In this document: one piece after another, positions 1 through 10,137 of the stretch
How the letters are laid out: every line of letters starts with the position of its first letter
Position numbering within the stretch: the stretch's first letter is position 1
Assembly: GCF_027943255.1 (NCBI RefSeq)
Contig: NC_072896.1
Location: forward strand, 63,630,501 to 63,694,500
Direction of reading: 5' to 3'
Source of the DNA: Anastrepha obliqua
Taxonomy: Eukaryota; Arthropoda; Insecta; Diptera; Tephritidae
Length of the DNA stretch: 64,000 nt
The notes under the pieces: generated by a model
Seen by the model: only the letters and a program-made list of their open reading frames with translations
Databases searched by the model: none
Told to the model about the DNA's origin: nothing
Position numbers and translations under genes: made by a program

Positions 1-3000
1 AAAAAAAAAACTATGTAATATAAATAAAAAATCCTACGTACGTCTCCGGAGAAAGGTATTTCGAATGTATTGTCAAAATTTCGTAAGAATCGGTAAAGAT
101 TTGTTCGAGTTATGTCTTCGGCCAGTTTAAAAAAAGTGATTTCGAGAAAAACGCGTTTAAAGTTGTAAGTAGCGTTCGGGGCATACCTGCGAGGCACTGC
201 CGTCGAATGAAAAATTTGGGCATTTAAACATTTTTGCTGGCATCCCTCATTTGGTATATTATTTCTAAGACCCTAAAGCACCTTTTAAGACAAAAAAAAA
301 TTTTTCGATTTTTTCAAAATTCTAGACCAGCTTCCCCCCTTAATTCATATTTTGGGCGAGATGAGTTCTTCTTCTTTCTAATTGGCGCGATAAACATTTA
401 AGAGATCTTGGCCGTGTTGAATTCTTCAACTCACTGAAAAAAGAATAAATTAAGCTCGAAAATGAAAACGTTATAAGTGGTTTTTTGCTAAAAAATACCA
501 AACGTGGTGTTGCAAAGGTTCAAAATATAAACTTAAAGGGACGTTGGATGTCTCAAGAAGGTATAAGTGGTGAAATTGTGGTATCCCAATCAACCCCCTT
601 CTCTGTCCGAAGTGTGCTGTTAGCTTCATCGGCTTCCACTTCAACCTAACCTAATTATAATAATTTGTTCCACAGATTTTGTGTTTTCCCCGAATCTCAC
701 TCTTATTTACTAATTAGTAGTTATGGTAAATGTGAAACCTAAGTTATTAATTCCTTCTAAGGAGTTGCAAGCTTTATTATTTGTTCTACTTCACTTTATA
801 TCTCTTTACGTCATCTTAGTCTTTCCAATGAAAGGAGCTCATTAAAAGGAGATGAATACCACCAGAATATGCAAATGCGAATAAAAGAAATATTACCAAT
901 GCTAAATACCACAAACGATTATGTTAAATTGTTAAATGATAAAATGAGTTGAAATATGACAAGTGTCCCGTCATTAGCCATACAATTAACATATTGAAAC
1001 AGAAAACAGCAACAACAGAACAAAAATAAAAAATAATAAACTCAAAATGCCAGCAGACGTACAAACCGCCACCTCATGGCTGGTCGTACGGACAAACAAA
1101 TCGCTTAATCGGTGAATGAATAACTACGCAAGCGGTTATACAAACAGCAAAAACAATCATGAATCAAGAAAATAAACACAGCAGCATCGAGACAGAGGAG
1201 TAAATTGTCAATAACTCATGCGCGCCAACAGCGATGGACGGGTGTGCTTTTTAGCAATCGCCGATGATTATTTGGCCGGTGCAACTGAGGTGAGCCGGCA
1301 AAACGCAGTCTACGCCTGCCGCTTGCTGTCTGTCGGATGCCGGTAGTCAGCAGTTTGGCAACCAACAATCGCCATTTGGCGGCAGCAGCTGCGGTGGCTA
1401 ACAAGTGATACTCAATGCTGTTGAAACATCATTAACGGTGATAATTAGCCTTCCGATCGTCAAGCGCAAAATGCTAGGATCTCCACTGCGCACGTTTTAC
1501 TTACGCAGCTGTTGTGCATTTTTTAGTGACGATGTATTATAATATAATATACTAATTACATCACTACCAAAATGCAACGAAATGTAGACTGTGTCCAATA
1601 AACTTTTAGAGGATAAAAACAAAAATATAAAAATTTAGCAATCATCGGTATACACACCAAAAATTCTAAGCTCTTTTAATGAAAAAATCGGAATCATTTA
1701 GTTTTCAATATTGTGAAACAGGCTGTGCACACAGCAGAGCGAATTGACCCGAACTAGCAGTTTTAACGAACAATCAAAAATACTGGTACACGACGATGCT
1801 TAGTATACAGAAAGCAGTGTATCTTCTTTGAAGAGGAAAAAATGTTAACTTACTAAGCCTACAGAGTTGATGTCTCAGAAAGAATGCTCAAACAGAAATT
1901 AATTAAAAAAAAAGCCGATCCACACAAAAAATTCAGTGCTGTTTTTTCATCTAATCTATAAAATGTCGACGACCTCCGACAAAATATTTCAGAAAAATAT
2001 TATGTAAAAATTTAAGTGAAGGTGCCTCCAAAAATCGGGTTTTTTCAATAAAATTAGGTTTAAATTTTTTTTCCAAAAAATCACCCCAGATGATAGAAGA
2101 GTCAAAATTATAATTTTTTATTTTTTTTATTAGAGCATCAAAACAATAAGATTTTAATGCTGTTTTGACTTTTTTAAGACAGGTTTAAGGTTCAGGCTTT
2201 ATGTTTATAGCTCAGTCAAATCTTGGCCGATTTCATGGTATCATGAAAAAAGTATTTTCTTCCGTATAACCAACGCTCGACAAATTCTTTCATATGAGCA
2301 ACTAAACAAAAATTTAAAAACTCAACGTGATTTTTCAGCCATTTCCAACTTGCACTTTATTGCGCTGTAGAACTGCAAAAGCGAAATTTTTTTAGAAATT
2401 CCGTTTAAAAAGTTTGAGAATTGAAAAGTTTGATTCGATGAAATTTGGGAAATTTTTGTATAAATTTACACAAAGTTTAAAGCTTGGATTCACTTGATTG
2501 TTGTAGTGGAATGGACCGTGTTTTCATAAAAAACTTTATATAAATTAAAATAAGGACAAATAAATTCTCAAAACTTTTAAAGGGCGTGATATAGTTACGA
2601 AAAGCACTTTGTGCACATACTTATATATTAGCTCGAAGAAATGGTGCCCAAAAAGTCGGATCTAGCTAATCTTGATCTCTGCAATACCTATACAAATTTG
2701 TATGCAGTACTCCATAGCTGTCAATAGTATTAGATTGGCCAATACTCTAATTATCCGCTAGTATTTCTCTCAGAAGCTGTATATTCCCTGTTGACAGCCC
2801 CAGTATGTTCCGTGGCCCTCGCCCATCAAGTGTGGGCCAAATGATCGCGGAACTCCAGATTAGTTAGCCCACAAACTTTACTTTCGCATCTGTTGTGTGA
2901 TCGGGTTACTTGTTTCCATTTCTGCAAGCAACACACAGGTTACTGCAATTGTGAAATTCCTGCATTTTTTGACTGATAAGCTTACAAAAAATTTACAATT

Positions 3001-4133
3001 AGAGTACCAGAAAAAGGTACTTTTCTCAAAAAGCCTTGCATAGTGACTTTATTTAGCTTCAGCTTTATATTATATGATTCAGAAGCGATGTATTTGACTA
3101 ATCAGGAAGAAGATTCCAGGTGTAAGAACTTTTCATTTAATTTTGTGCAAGGGCACCGTGAGTAGTCTGGAAGTTGAGTGAAATCGTTAAAGCGATATAA
3201 AACCTTGTACGTAGAGTTGTAAGTAAACAAACAAAGGTCTTCATACACCTGAAGATTATGAAAATCATGTTGCTAACCCATTAACCCATAAAACTAATTC
3301 ATATGGATCTGATTGATTTGATGGGTAAGGGTAGATCAGAAACTATATGCAAAATTATTTAAATAAAATTCTACAATTTGAAATCAGCGACTAATATTAA
3401 AAAAGCACCAGCCGCACATGCGCAGAGAGCTTATCACAGAAACAAGCAAATCTAAAACATTGATCAACGTGGCGTGTATACTCGTACATACATACAAACA
3501 TACGAATATGTATGCATTTGGGTGTATGTATTATAAATTATAGCTCCCATGAAAAGAGTACAAATGATTTAATACCTTCGTCGACGAATTGGGCAACCAA
3601 CAGCCAACAAACGACAAACGACAACCACCGACAAAGTGACAGGCAACGACCTGCAAAACTGGCGAAACACCGCTTAATGCAACAAGTTAATGTGCTGACA
3701 CTGACGTTGTTATTATTGTTGTTGTTGTTGTTGGTTTTTCTTATGCTGCTTTTGTTGATTTATCATGCATTGAGTGACGTGTTAATTAGTCGTGAACATG
3801 ACAGCAGTTTCATTTTGTCGAGCGTGTCCCCGATGCTTATATGCGAGTCATTAATACGTGTACGTGTGTGGGTATGCAAAGTAAAATTGCACTCTACAAT
3901 TTTATTTTTTATCTCACTCGAGCCTCTTGAGAAAAAAATAAATAAAATTTGTTTATTAAAGGACAATTAATGGAAATCCACACAGTGAGCGAAATTTACT
4001 TAGACGCATCACAACTTTTCATGGATTGGCTAATCCTAATCAAAGTAATGTCTAGAGAATGCAAGGAGGGGAACATATTTTAGTTTTAATTCTGATATTA
4101 ATTTTATTCGACATTAAACATTCCCACTATAGT
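1..4133. other. Intergenic DNA with old repeat traces
   Basis: No gene is recognised. The first 300 bases carry low-complexity, G-poor sequence of a kind often seen in dispersed insect repeats, but I cannot classify it. At about 365-420 a CTTCTTCTTTCTAATTGGCGCG stretch followed by TTGGCCG resembles the 3' end of RTE elements (minus orientation). At about 520-655 the sequence ends in CCTAACCTAA, much like the 3' ends of the LOA-type elements further along. 3703-3735 is a (GTT)n microsatellite. The open frame at 3512-3970 rests on this repeat and is not a credible gene. Confidence 0.5.
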
Positions 4134-4147
4134 GGGTGCTATAGATT
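4134..4147. repeat. Target-site duplication, left copy (R1-like insertion)
   Basis: The bases GGGTGCTATAGATT occur here and again at 6048-6061, exactly bracketing the element. One more base (T) matches on the left, giving 15 bp. Such a direct repeat is the footprint of target-primed retrotransposition. Confidence 0.85.
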
Positions 4148-6047
4148 TTTTTTTTTTTTTTTTTTTTTTTTGCGGTGAGGTTGGGTTAAAAATGCCTTCG
4201 CACCATATAGTAACCGTCGCTACTACGTGTGTGGTGAATCCACTAAAAATATCCCCCCTCTTCTCTTGGAGTTTTCCCTCCACCCCGGGACTGCCTCCGC
4301 ATTGCTTCGAGGTAGAGGGCCAAGACGGCGTCCTAAGAAGGACACTTACTTACTCACCCTGCGTCCAGGGTCGCCTGTTTTGAGAAACCTATGCTCAATG
4401 CTCTTCAGCATGACTTTCCATTTCTCGCTTCTTTTTTCGGATAATATCCTCTACAAAATTTGTGACGGCATTCCATTTTTCTTCGTCTATCATCATTTTG
4501 TCGATAATTTTTTCAGGTGTAAATAGACCAATAGCTCGTTGTAGACTTGTTCTCTCAAAGTTCCACCTCTCGCATTCAAAGAAGGTGTGCTCCGCATCAT
4601 CATACTCAGTATCTCCATATATGCAGTTTGGTTGGCTCACTTTACCCATTCGCCACAAATACTTGCGAAAGGACCCATGTCCGGACAAAAACTGTGTGAG
4701 GTAATAGTTAACCTCACCGTGCTTTCTTTCTACCCACTTTTTTAGATCGGGTATTAGTCTCGCTGTCCATCTACCAAACCGTTCAGAGTTCCATCTTGTT
4801 TGCCAAAGTGTAAGTGTTTGGACTCTAATATCGGAGAGGCGTAGTACTGGGGTTCCTGTGTTTTTTGCCTCCCATCTCCGTTTGCGCTCTTGTGCTAGAA
4901 TATCTATAGGGATGGTTCCGCTGATAACTAACACCGCTGCTTCAGATACTGTTCTATATGCCGAAGCCACTCTGAGAGCGCAGGTGCGTTGCACAGATTG
5001 CAGAGTTTTCCGCCGGCATTGCACCCTTAGCGAATCTGCCCATATTTCGCATCCGTATAAGAGAATCGAGTTCGTCGTGTCCATTAAAAGTTTTCGCTTG
5101 TTCTGCGTTGGACCTCCAAGGTTTGCCATGAGCTTACTTAACATGCCACTTACTTTGGCAGCTCTTGTGGCAGCATGGTTTATATGCGCCCAGTAGGTTA
5201 GCCTTGTGTCTAATTGCACTCCTAAGTACTTGACCACTCTTTTTGTCGATAAAGTGGCATCGAGTACCTGTATGTCTACTTCTAATGGGATACGTCTGTT
5301 CGTTAGAAGGATTAGCTCTGTTTTCTCTGTGGCCAGCTTTAATCCATGGTCTTCTAGCCATATCTGAACTCGGATCATCACCTGATTTAACTTTCTTTTG
5401 GCTTCGTCAGTGTTCCGGGCGATTATTACAGCCGCAATGTCATCTGCGTATCCCACCAAATGCACATCCTCGGGCATCTCTATTCAAAGGATTTCATCGT
5501 AGCTTATATTCCAAAGTTCAGGTCCGAGTATTGATCCTTGGGCCGCACCTGCTGTTATTTGTTTGGTCTTACACCCTTCTCGCGTTTCGTATAAGAGCAC
5601 GCGATTGCTTAGATAGCTGCGAATAATCTTCAATAGATTACTCGGGGTCTTGAATTTTACCTTTAAGGCTTTAATTACGTCGTACCAACTTAAACTGTTG
5701 AAAGCATTTCTGATATCCAGTGTGGCTAGTAATACTAAACGTTTGGAGTATCGATTACCTGCCTGGGCATGTTCTACGCTAGTTATTACATCTTGGATGG
5801 CTCCTAAGGTAGATCTGCCACTTCTGAAACCATGCTGCCTGTCGGAGAGGCCACCGCTGTTCTCTACGGCTTCGCTAAGCCTATGCTTTATCAATTTCTC
5901 AAAGAGTTTTCCTGCGCTATCTAGCATACATAACGGTCTATAAGCAGACGCTAATGTTGGGTCTCCCTTTCCCTTACTGATTAGTACTAGTTTTTGTTTT
6001 TTCCATATTTCTGGAAAAATTCCTTCTTTTAGGCATGCGTTGTACAT
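4148..6047 (-). mobile_element. 5'-truncated R1-like non-LTR retrotransposon
   Basis: The element reads on the minus strand from within the reverse transcriptase to a 3' untranslated region and a poly-A tail, visible as a 26-T run at 4146-4171. It is flanked by a 15-bp target duplication, so both ends are real insertion ends and the 5' truncation arose on insertion. The 3' UTR motif (GGTGAGGTTGGGTT...ATGCCTTCGCAC on the plus strand) recurs inverted at about 39440-39500 and in a diverged form at 57232, defining a family with at least three copies here. The flanks do not resemble 28S rDNA, so this is an R1-clade relative outside the ribosomal target. It is the youngest-looking R1-like copy in the window. 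Confidence 0.85.
4395..6047 (-). pseudogene. R1-like ORF2 C-terminal half (reverse transcriptase), one stop codon
   Basis: A single reading frame runs down the minus strand for about 550 codons, broken only by a TGA at 5484-5486. Upstream of the stop are the RT core blocks: MYNACLKEG, then YRPLCMLDSAGKLFEK, a TLDIRNAFNSLSW catalytic block and AAQGSILGP. Downstream is the YADD catalytic box (VGYADDIAAV), then HGLKLATEKTE. The C-terminal part ends with a cysteine-rich knuckle (CIYGD...DAEHTFFECERW), as in R1-clade proteins. There is no RNase H domain. The stop most likely came from a CpG change at an arginine codon. The product would be a truncated enzyme, because the endonuclease is missing. 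Confidence 0.85.
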
Positions 6048-6061
6048 GGGTGCTATAGATT
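6048..6061. repeat. Target-site duplication, right copy (R1-like insertion)
   Basis: GGGTGCTATAGATT, identical to 4134-4147. It marks the 5' (truncated) junction of the minus-strand R1-like element. Confidence 0.85.
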
Positions 6062-6189
6062 GATATCCACCCAAGGACTGTCACTGTAGGAGCATTCCCT
6101 ATACATATATGGGGAATGTTTGTGCTGCCAAAACAAAAACAACTTGAAACAGTGAAAGTGAGTTTTCTAATTTTCTTTAACGTATATTA

Positions 6190-6790
6190 TTGGCATGTTG
6201 AACCAAGCTTGCAGAATGGCAGTTTTCAGCTCCGGTATGGACAGGTATTGCTTACCGTTTGCGTATACTTCTCTAAAGAGGTTGGTTTGTGGGTTGGTTG
6301 GCTTAAGTGGGGCTTCTCCAAGAATCCAATTAGCACTTCCGCACCATTTTGTTAGCCTATCCTCGCTTTTAACAAGTTATACAGGGTATTCCTACACGAC
6401 TATATCCAGTCTGTGTGATTGAAAAACCTTATAAGGTTGTTTACGTCTGCACCATCCAGCTCGATGTTCTCAAAAAGCAGCTCGTCAAGGATTAACAACC
6501 TTTCCCTCCACAGAGCAGGGCATTCACAGAGGAAGTTTTAGATAGTTTAATTTTTTTCCAGCTTATTACAACTATGACAGTATAAGTTATAAGTATACGC
6601 ATTTTGGCTGCTTGCTCACCTTCGGGCATCGGCAGGTATCCCTTCGTATTTATCAAGGTTGACGATTTTTTTGTGGTTATAGGTGGGCCATAACGTTCTG
6701 CTAACTTTGCATGTCCTCTGATCCATCCATCTACAACTCGCGATTTGGAGGAAATTGCATTATTGATTGCACCCAGTAGTGTGAATAGCG
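6190..6790 (-). pseudogene. C-terminal fragment of a non-LTR retrotransposon
   Basis: On the minus strand the sequence ending near 6415 reads as a cysteine-knuckle block, with FLCECPALWRER, then LLILDELLFENIEL and a terminal DWI before a stop. This matches the extreme C-terminus of RNase H-bearing or R1-group retrotransposon polyproteins. The part upstream (6540-6790) is too decayed to read. The stretch from 6415 down to 6190 is probably 3' UTR. It is a different family from the neighbouring R1-like element. Confidence 0.55.
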
Positions 6791-6884
6791 CAAGAATGTT
6801 ACTATACTCAAATTAAGGTAACGTTATTGTTTTCGCTCAAGGTGGTAAGATTATTCTTGGTTGGCTTGGTTCCACCAGTTTAGT

Positions 6885-7200
6885 GATTGTTGTAGCTGAA
6901 TCCAGTGCCTGGATTATGCATTATGGGGAACGACATATTAGATGAGATAGCAAAAAGTGCTGTTAGACTACCATTTGAACAAGAGAACGGCATACTAAAA
7001 TGGCTAAATACAATATACAACGAAATGGACGATTACATGAAAAAACTAGTGGAAGCTAGGTGGATTAATTTGACCACATGCAAAACAGAAAAGTTATGTG
7101 TAGAACTAACGACGAAAAACTGACTCAATTCGTACTTACGCTCTCGCGAAAGGACTGTTAAATAGTGTAAAAGTTTAGTGAAGACAATGCACCACCAAAG
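6885..7200 (+). pseudogene. RNase H end of a LOA/I-type retrotransposon (fragment)
   Basis: The plus strand shows PVPGLCIMGNDILDEIAKSAV, corresponding to the conserved WVPGHxGIxGNExADELAK block of retrotransposon RNase H, with the catalytic histidine position changed (GLC for GHC). About 70 more codons follow with the spacing expected for the segment after RNase H, then decay. Only this fragment of the element is visible. Confidence 0.5.
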
Positions 7201-7289
7201 CTAACTTAAAACTAACGTCTTGAAATTAGTGTCTAAGTGGTCCAAGAAAGGAGTTTTACACAAAAATACTAGCAATCACGTAGGCAAAG

Positions 7290-7762
7290 CCTAGGCAAAA
7301 ACAGAGGTATTTGATTGTATTATATAAAGCCTTCAAAGAGATCCGAGAGGTGGTCGCTGATTTACCTCATTTTGGTCGTTTTTAAACATCGTTAAAATTA
7401 AGAAGCTAGTTCTCAAAGGTCGTCGTATAAGTCAATGAAAATTGGCTCAACAGGTCAAATATCTGTTAAGTTCATTCAGAATATTATGAAACGTGTGGCC
7501 CTACGACTGGTTCCAAAACAGCGATAATGCGTAATCGCTCCATCATTGTGTTAGAATACTTGACCAAAAACTTAACTAATTTAATCGCCCAAACACCATT
7601 CTCTTTTAGCATGGCCTCGTGTGACTTCCCCTCGTTTTTGTAATTAAAATTACCACATCAAGGAAAACGTTTTGAAGTCAATTGAAGCCATAAAAGGAAA
7701 TCGCAGAAGAACTGAGGGCCTTGGGTCAAACGCTGGCCTAGTTGTATTGTAAGAAGTCCTTA
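7290..7762 (+). pseudogene. Decayed mariner (DD34D, SETMAR-like group) transposase
   Basis: Fragments in shifting frames read as IREVVADLP, then KKLVLKGRRIS, YLTKN, a damaged SPDMASCDFF block and LPHQGKRF. These match, in order, the linker, second helix-turn-helix and C-terminal catalytic region of mariner transposases like the better-preserved copy at 42175-43373. Stops and frameshifts are frequent, so the element is long dead. A deleted DD41D element lies directly to the right, beginning at 7765, and may have inserted into this fossil. Confidence 0.5.
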
Positions 7763-7764
7763 TA

Positions 7765-8372
7765 AAGGGTCCGCCATATAACTTTACGGAATTAAAAATG
7801 CTATAAAAAAGAAACTACTCAATATTTTTCCAAACTGTTTTTTTTTTATTTTGAAGTACAATCCTTCCGGTTAATGATGGAACACAACTTCATTCGTATG
7901 GCTGCCTCGGCTAGCCATGCACCATCCCATACGATCGGTCCAATTTTTCAACACATTTTCGATTGTATGCGGCTGTATTTCAGCTATGACATCGCGTATG
8001 TTGGTCTTCAGTGCATCAATTGTTGCTGGTTTGTTGGCATAATACTGGTCTTTGACGGCACCCCAAGGATAATAATCCAACGGCGTCAAATCGCAGCTCC
8101 GAGGCGGCCAAACGATATCAGAATTTCGGCTGATAATGCTATCTTCGAAGACAGTGCGCAAAAGATTGATCGTAGCATTCGCTGTGTGGCAAGTAGCGCC
8201 ATCTTGTTGAAACCAAATGCCACCAATATCCTCCGCTTCAATTTCTCAGAACAAACCATTTTCGTTCAGCGGAAGAATAAAACTAATTTTCTGTCAAATC
8301 AGATGACAGCTAAGTGTTACCATTCTTCAAATAATACCTAGTTCAAATCCGTAACGATAGATGGCGGGCCCT
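7765..8372 (-). mobile_element. Internally deleted DD41D mariner-like element with TIRs
   Basis: The ends are inverted repeats of about 27 bp with a few mismatches: AAGGGTCCGCCATATAAC... at 7765 and, on the other strand, CAGGGCCCGCCATCTATC... ending at 8372. Each is flanked by TA (7763-7764 and 8373-8374), the expected target duplication of the IS630-Tc1-mariner superfamily. The 608-bp element keeps only the C-terminal part of the transposase, so it is a non-autonomous derivative. Confidence 0.75.
7871..8255 (-). pseudogene. DD41D transposase, C-terminal part
   Basis: On the minus strand the frame reads GIWFQQDGATCHTANAT and then RSCDLTPLDYYPWG. The second catalytic Asp (QQDGA) and the third (PLDYY) are separated by 41 residues, which gives DD41D spacing. 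It continues through AVKDQYYANKPATIDALK to GSHTNEVVFHH at the stop. The N-terminal DNA-binding domain and first catalytic Asp are missing. The family is the same broad group as the full element at 25493-26817, but the terminal repeats differ. Confidence 0.75.
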
Positions 8373-8386
8373 GTATTATCAAAAAT

Positions 8387-9000
8387 TTAGAAGATCCCAG
8401 ATTTCCGCAAAGCTGAGATCTTCCAATTATTTTGTATACCTAAAATAGGAAACCAACGCCTGCTAAGAGCAGGAAAATGACACAGAAGGTGCCTAATTAT
8501 TTCTTCCTTATCTGGACAGATTTTGCAGAAGTCATGTATTTGCGTACCCATTCTCTGGGCGTACTTACGCATTAAGCAGTGCCCCGTTATACCTGAAATC
8601 AGGGTGCAAACGTTGTTCTTATTTTGGCTTAGCAGAGATTCTATGCGTTTAGCAATGGGAGTAGGTCAAAATTGTCGGGCGATTCTGCAGGTGGTTTCAT
8701 TACGCCTTTCTATCGCTGCTTTTCCGCTTAGATAAGCAGATTACATGCTTGTAAGGGTACCTGTATGCCTATGTTATTATCTGTGTACTCATCGGCCTAT
8801 TTGGGGCCCTAGTCTCGCTAGTTTATCGACTCTATAGTTAACCTCAATGTCACAATGGCCAGGAACCATTAGATGAAATGACTCAACCATCTCGTTAAGA
8901 GATGTGCAGCATTTCGTGGCTACCTTGGAGGTTGTCGACTACTTTGTGAAGGATTTTATCGCTGCCTGGTTATCAATGAATCTACATTTTCATCATCATC
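8387..9000 (-). pseudogene. LOA/I-type RNase H and C-terminal knuckle (decayed)
   Basis: Reading leftward from about 8990: CRFIDNQAAIKSFTK, corresponding to the RNase H DSQAAIKS block; then HLMVPGHCDIEVNYRVDKLARLG, corresponding to WVPGHRDIEGNCRADELARLG; then a gap; then HDFCKICPDKEEIIRHLLCH, the Cx2C...HxxxC knuckle. Several stops interrupt the frame, and the catalytic DSQ has become DNQ. The element resembles the LOA-like copy at 9202-13746 but lies on the opposite strand and is much older. Confidence 0.65.
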
Positions 9001-9012
9001 ATCATCTTCAGG
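8989..9012. repeat. (ATC)n microsatellite
   Basis: A short run of about seven ATC units (TCATCATCATCATC). It has no associated gene. Confidence 0.7.
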
Positions 9013-9201
9013 TATAGCATTATACTGTACCAGTGTCACGGATTTCACAATAAGGCAACTTCTCATATCTTATGGGCAACATATGTACATGCTAAAGAGC
9101 TAAGTTCTCGCCTGAAGAGCGTAACCTTGGCGTAGTCCAATATCAAGTATCGAGGAGTTCTCTTTAGGTCACCAATCACCCACGATAAATATCTTTAATA
9201 T

Positions 9202-10137
9202 TTGTTTGTTTGCTACGCAAAAAGGCACAAATCAATGGGCGTGACGCCCAGAAGATTATTTGCGGAGGTTGCAAAAGACCGCCTGATCATAGGAGTCATG
9301 GACGAGAACCACCCAGAAGGTATGATCCCCAGGGCCCAGTGGAAATGGATCGAGGCCGAGCTAACGAAAGTGGCACTGAAAGTTATTCTGGAGAACCCCG
9401 GTCCCCCGCCTGCGTGCGAAGACTTAGGCTGGCACCAAGGCCAGATAAAAATTATAGCTTGCGACGATGAGAGATCGGTCCAACTGTATAAAGAGACCAT
9501 CTCCAAAGTCGGCGAAGTGTACCCAAATGCCAAGCTAGTGGTCGTGGACAGGAAGGATATTCCGTCCAGGCCGCGAGCAAGGGTTTGGTTACCTTCAACC
9601 GTCGAAGACCCGGATGAGATTATGAAGCTCATTCGGGTCTGCAATCCGGACATCCCAACGCAGGAATGGAGGCATGTCAAGACACTCACTAACAAAAATA
9701 GCGCGGAAGAATCGAAAGAGCAGAAGCGCGCCACCATGCAGGATCTCCTGCTCCTCACAGAGAATTCAATCGAACCATTAGCGAAATGCGATGGGCATCT
9801 GAGATACGGTTTTGTAAAGGTGAAGCTTCACATTTACAAAACAGACACAGATGCAATTGAGTTCCTCGCCACTAAAGAAGGTGAAAAGCACATGGGCGAA
9901 CTAGAACCCATGAGCGAAACCGAGCCAATGAGCGAAGACGACCGGCTCACCGAAGAAGAATACGCCTCTTCAGGCTCAGAAATGGGCTTAGGGAGGCTGT
10001 ACTTCGAACGGGAGGGTAAGTACCACACACAACAGCGTAAGTATTCCGAAAGGGAACTTTTATGCGAAAGCAAAGAAGACCCAGACATAACGCTAACAGC
10101 TGATGCATCTTCTACAGATAAACCTTCATCACTGTAA
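9202..10137 (+). CDS. LOA-like ORF1, DUF4780-like nucleic-acid-binding protein
   Basis: A continuous frame of 311 codons. Residues about 18-130 carry the pattern LIIGVMDENHPEGMIPRAQW ... IIACDDERSVQLYKETI ... DIPSRPRARVWLP, matching DUF4780, a domain found in insect retrotransposon ORF1 proteins; it presumably coats the element RNA. The C-terminal third is acidic, with a small internal repeat (ELEPMSETEPMSEDD). No zinc knuckle is seen. The first Met is arbitrary, because the true N-terminus lies in the lost 5' end; the other copy shows about 90 further residues upstream. ORF1 overlaps the ORF2 start at 10103 by about 35 bases. Confidence 0.75.
   Translation: MFVCYAKRHKSMGVTPRRLFAEVAKDRLIIGVMDENHPEGMIPRAQWKWIEAELTKVALKVILENPGPPPACEDLGWHQGQIKIIACDDERSVQLYKETISKVGEVYPNAKLVVVDRKDIPSRPRARVWLPSTVEDPDEIMKLIRVCNPDIPTQEWRHVKTLTNKNSAEESKEQKRATMQDLLLLTENSIEPLAKCDGHLRYGFVKVKLHIYKTDTDAIEFLATKEGEKHMGELEPMSETEPMSEDDRLTEEEYASSGSEMGLGRLYFEREGKYHTQQRKYSERELLCESKEDPDITLTADASSTDKPSSL

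Noticed and set aside
3512..3970. 152-codon open frame
   Set aside because: It is mostly a translated (GTT)n microsatellite (poly-Leu) without a domain.
4148..6047. R1 insertion in ribosomal DNA
   Set aside because: The flanking bases do not resemble the 28S gene.
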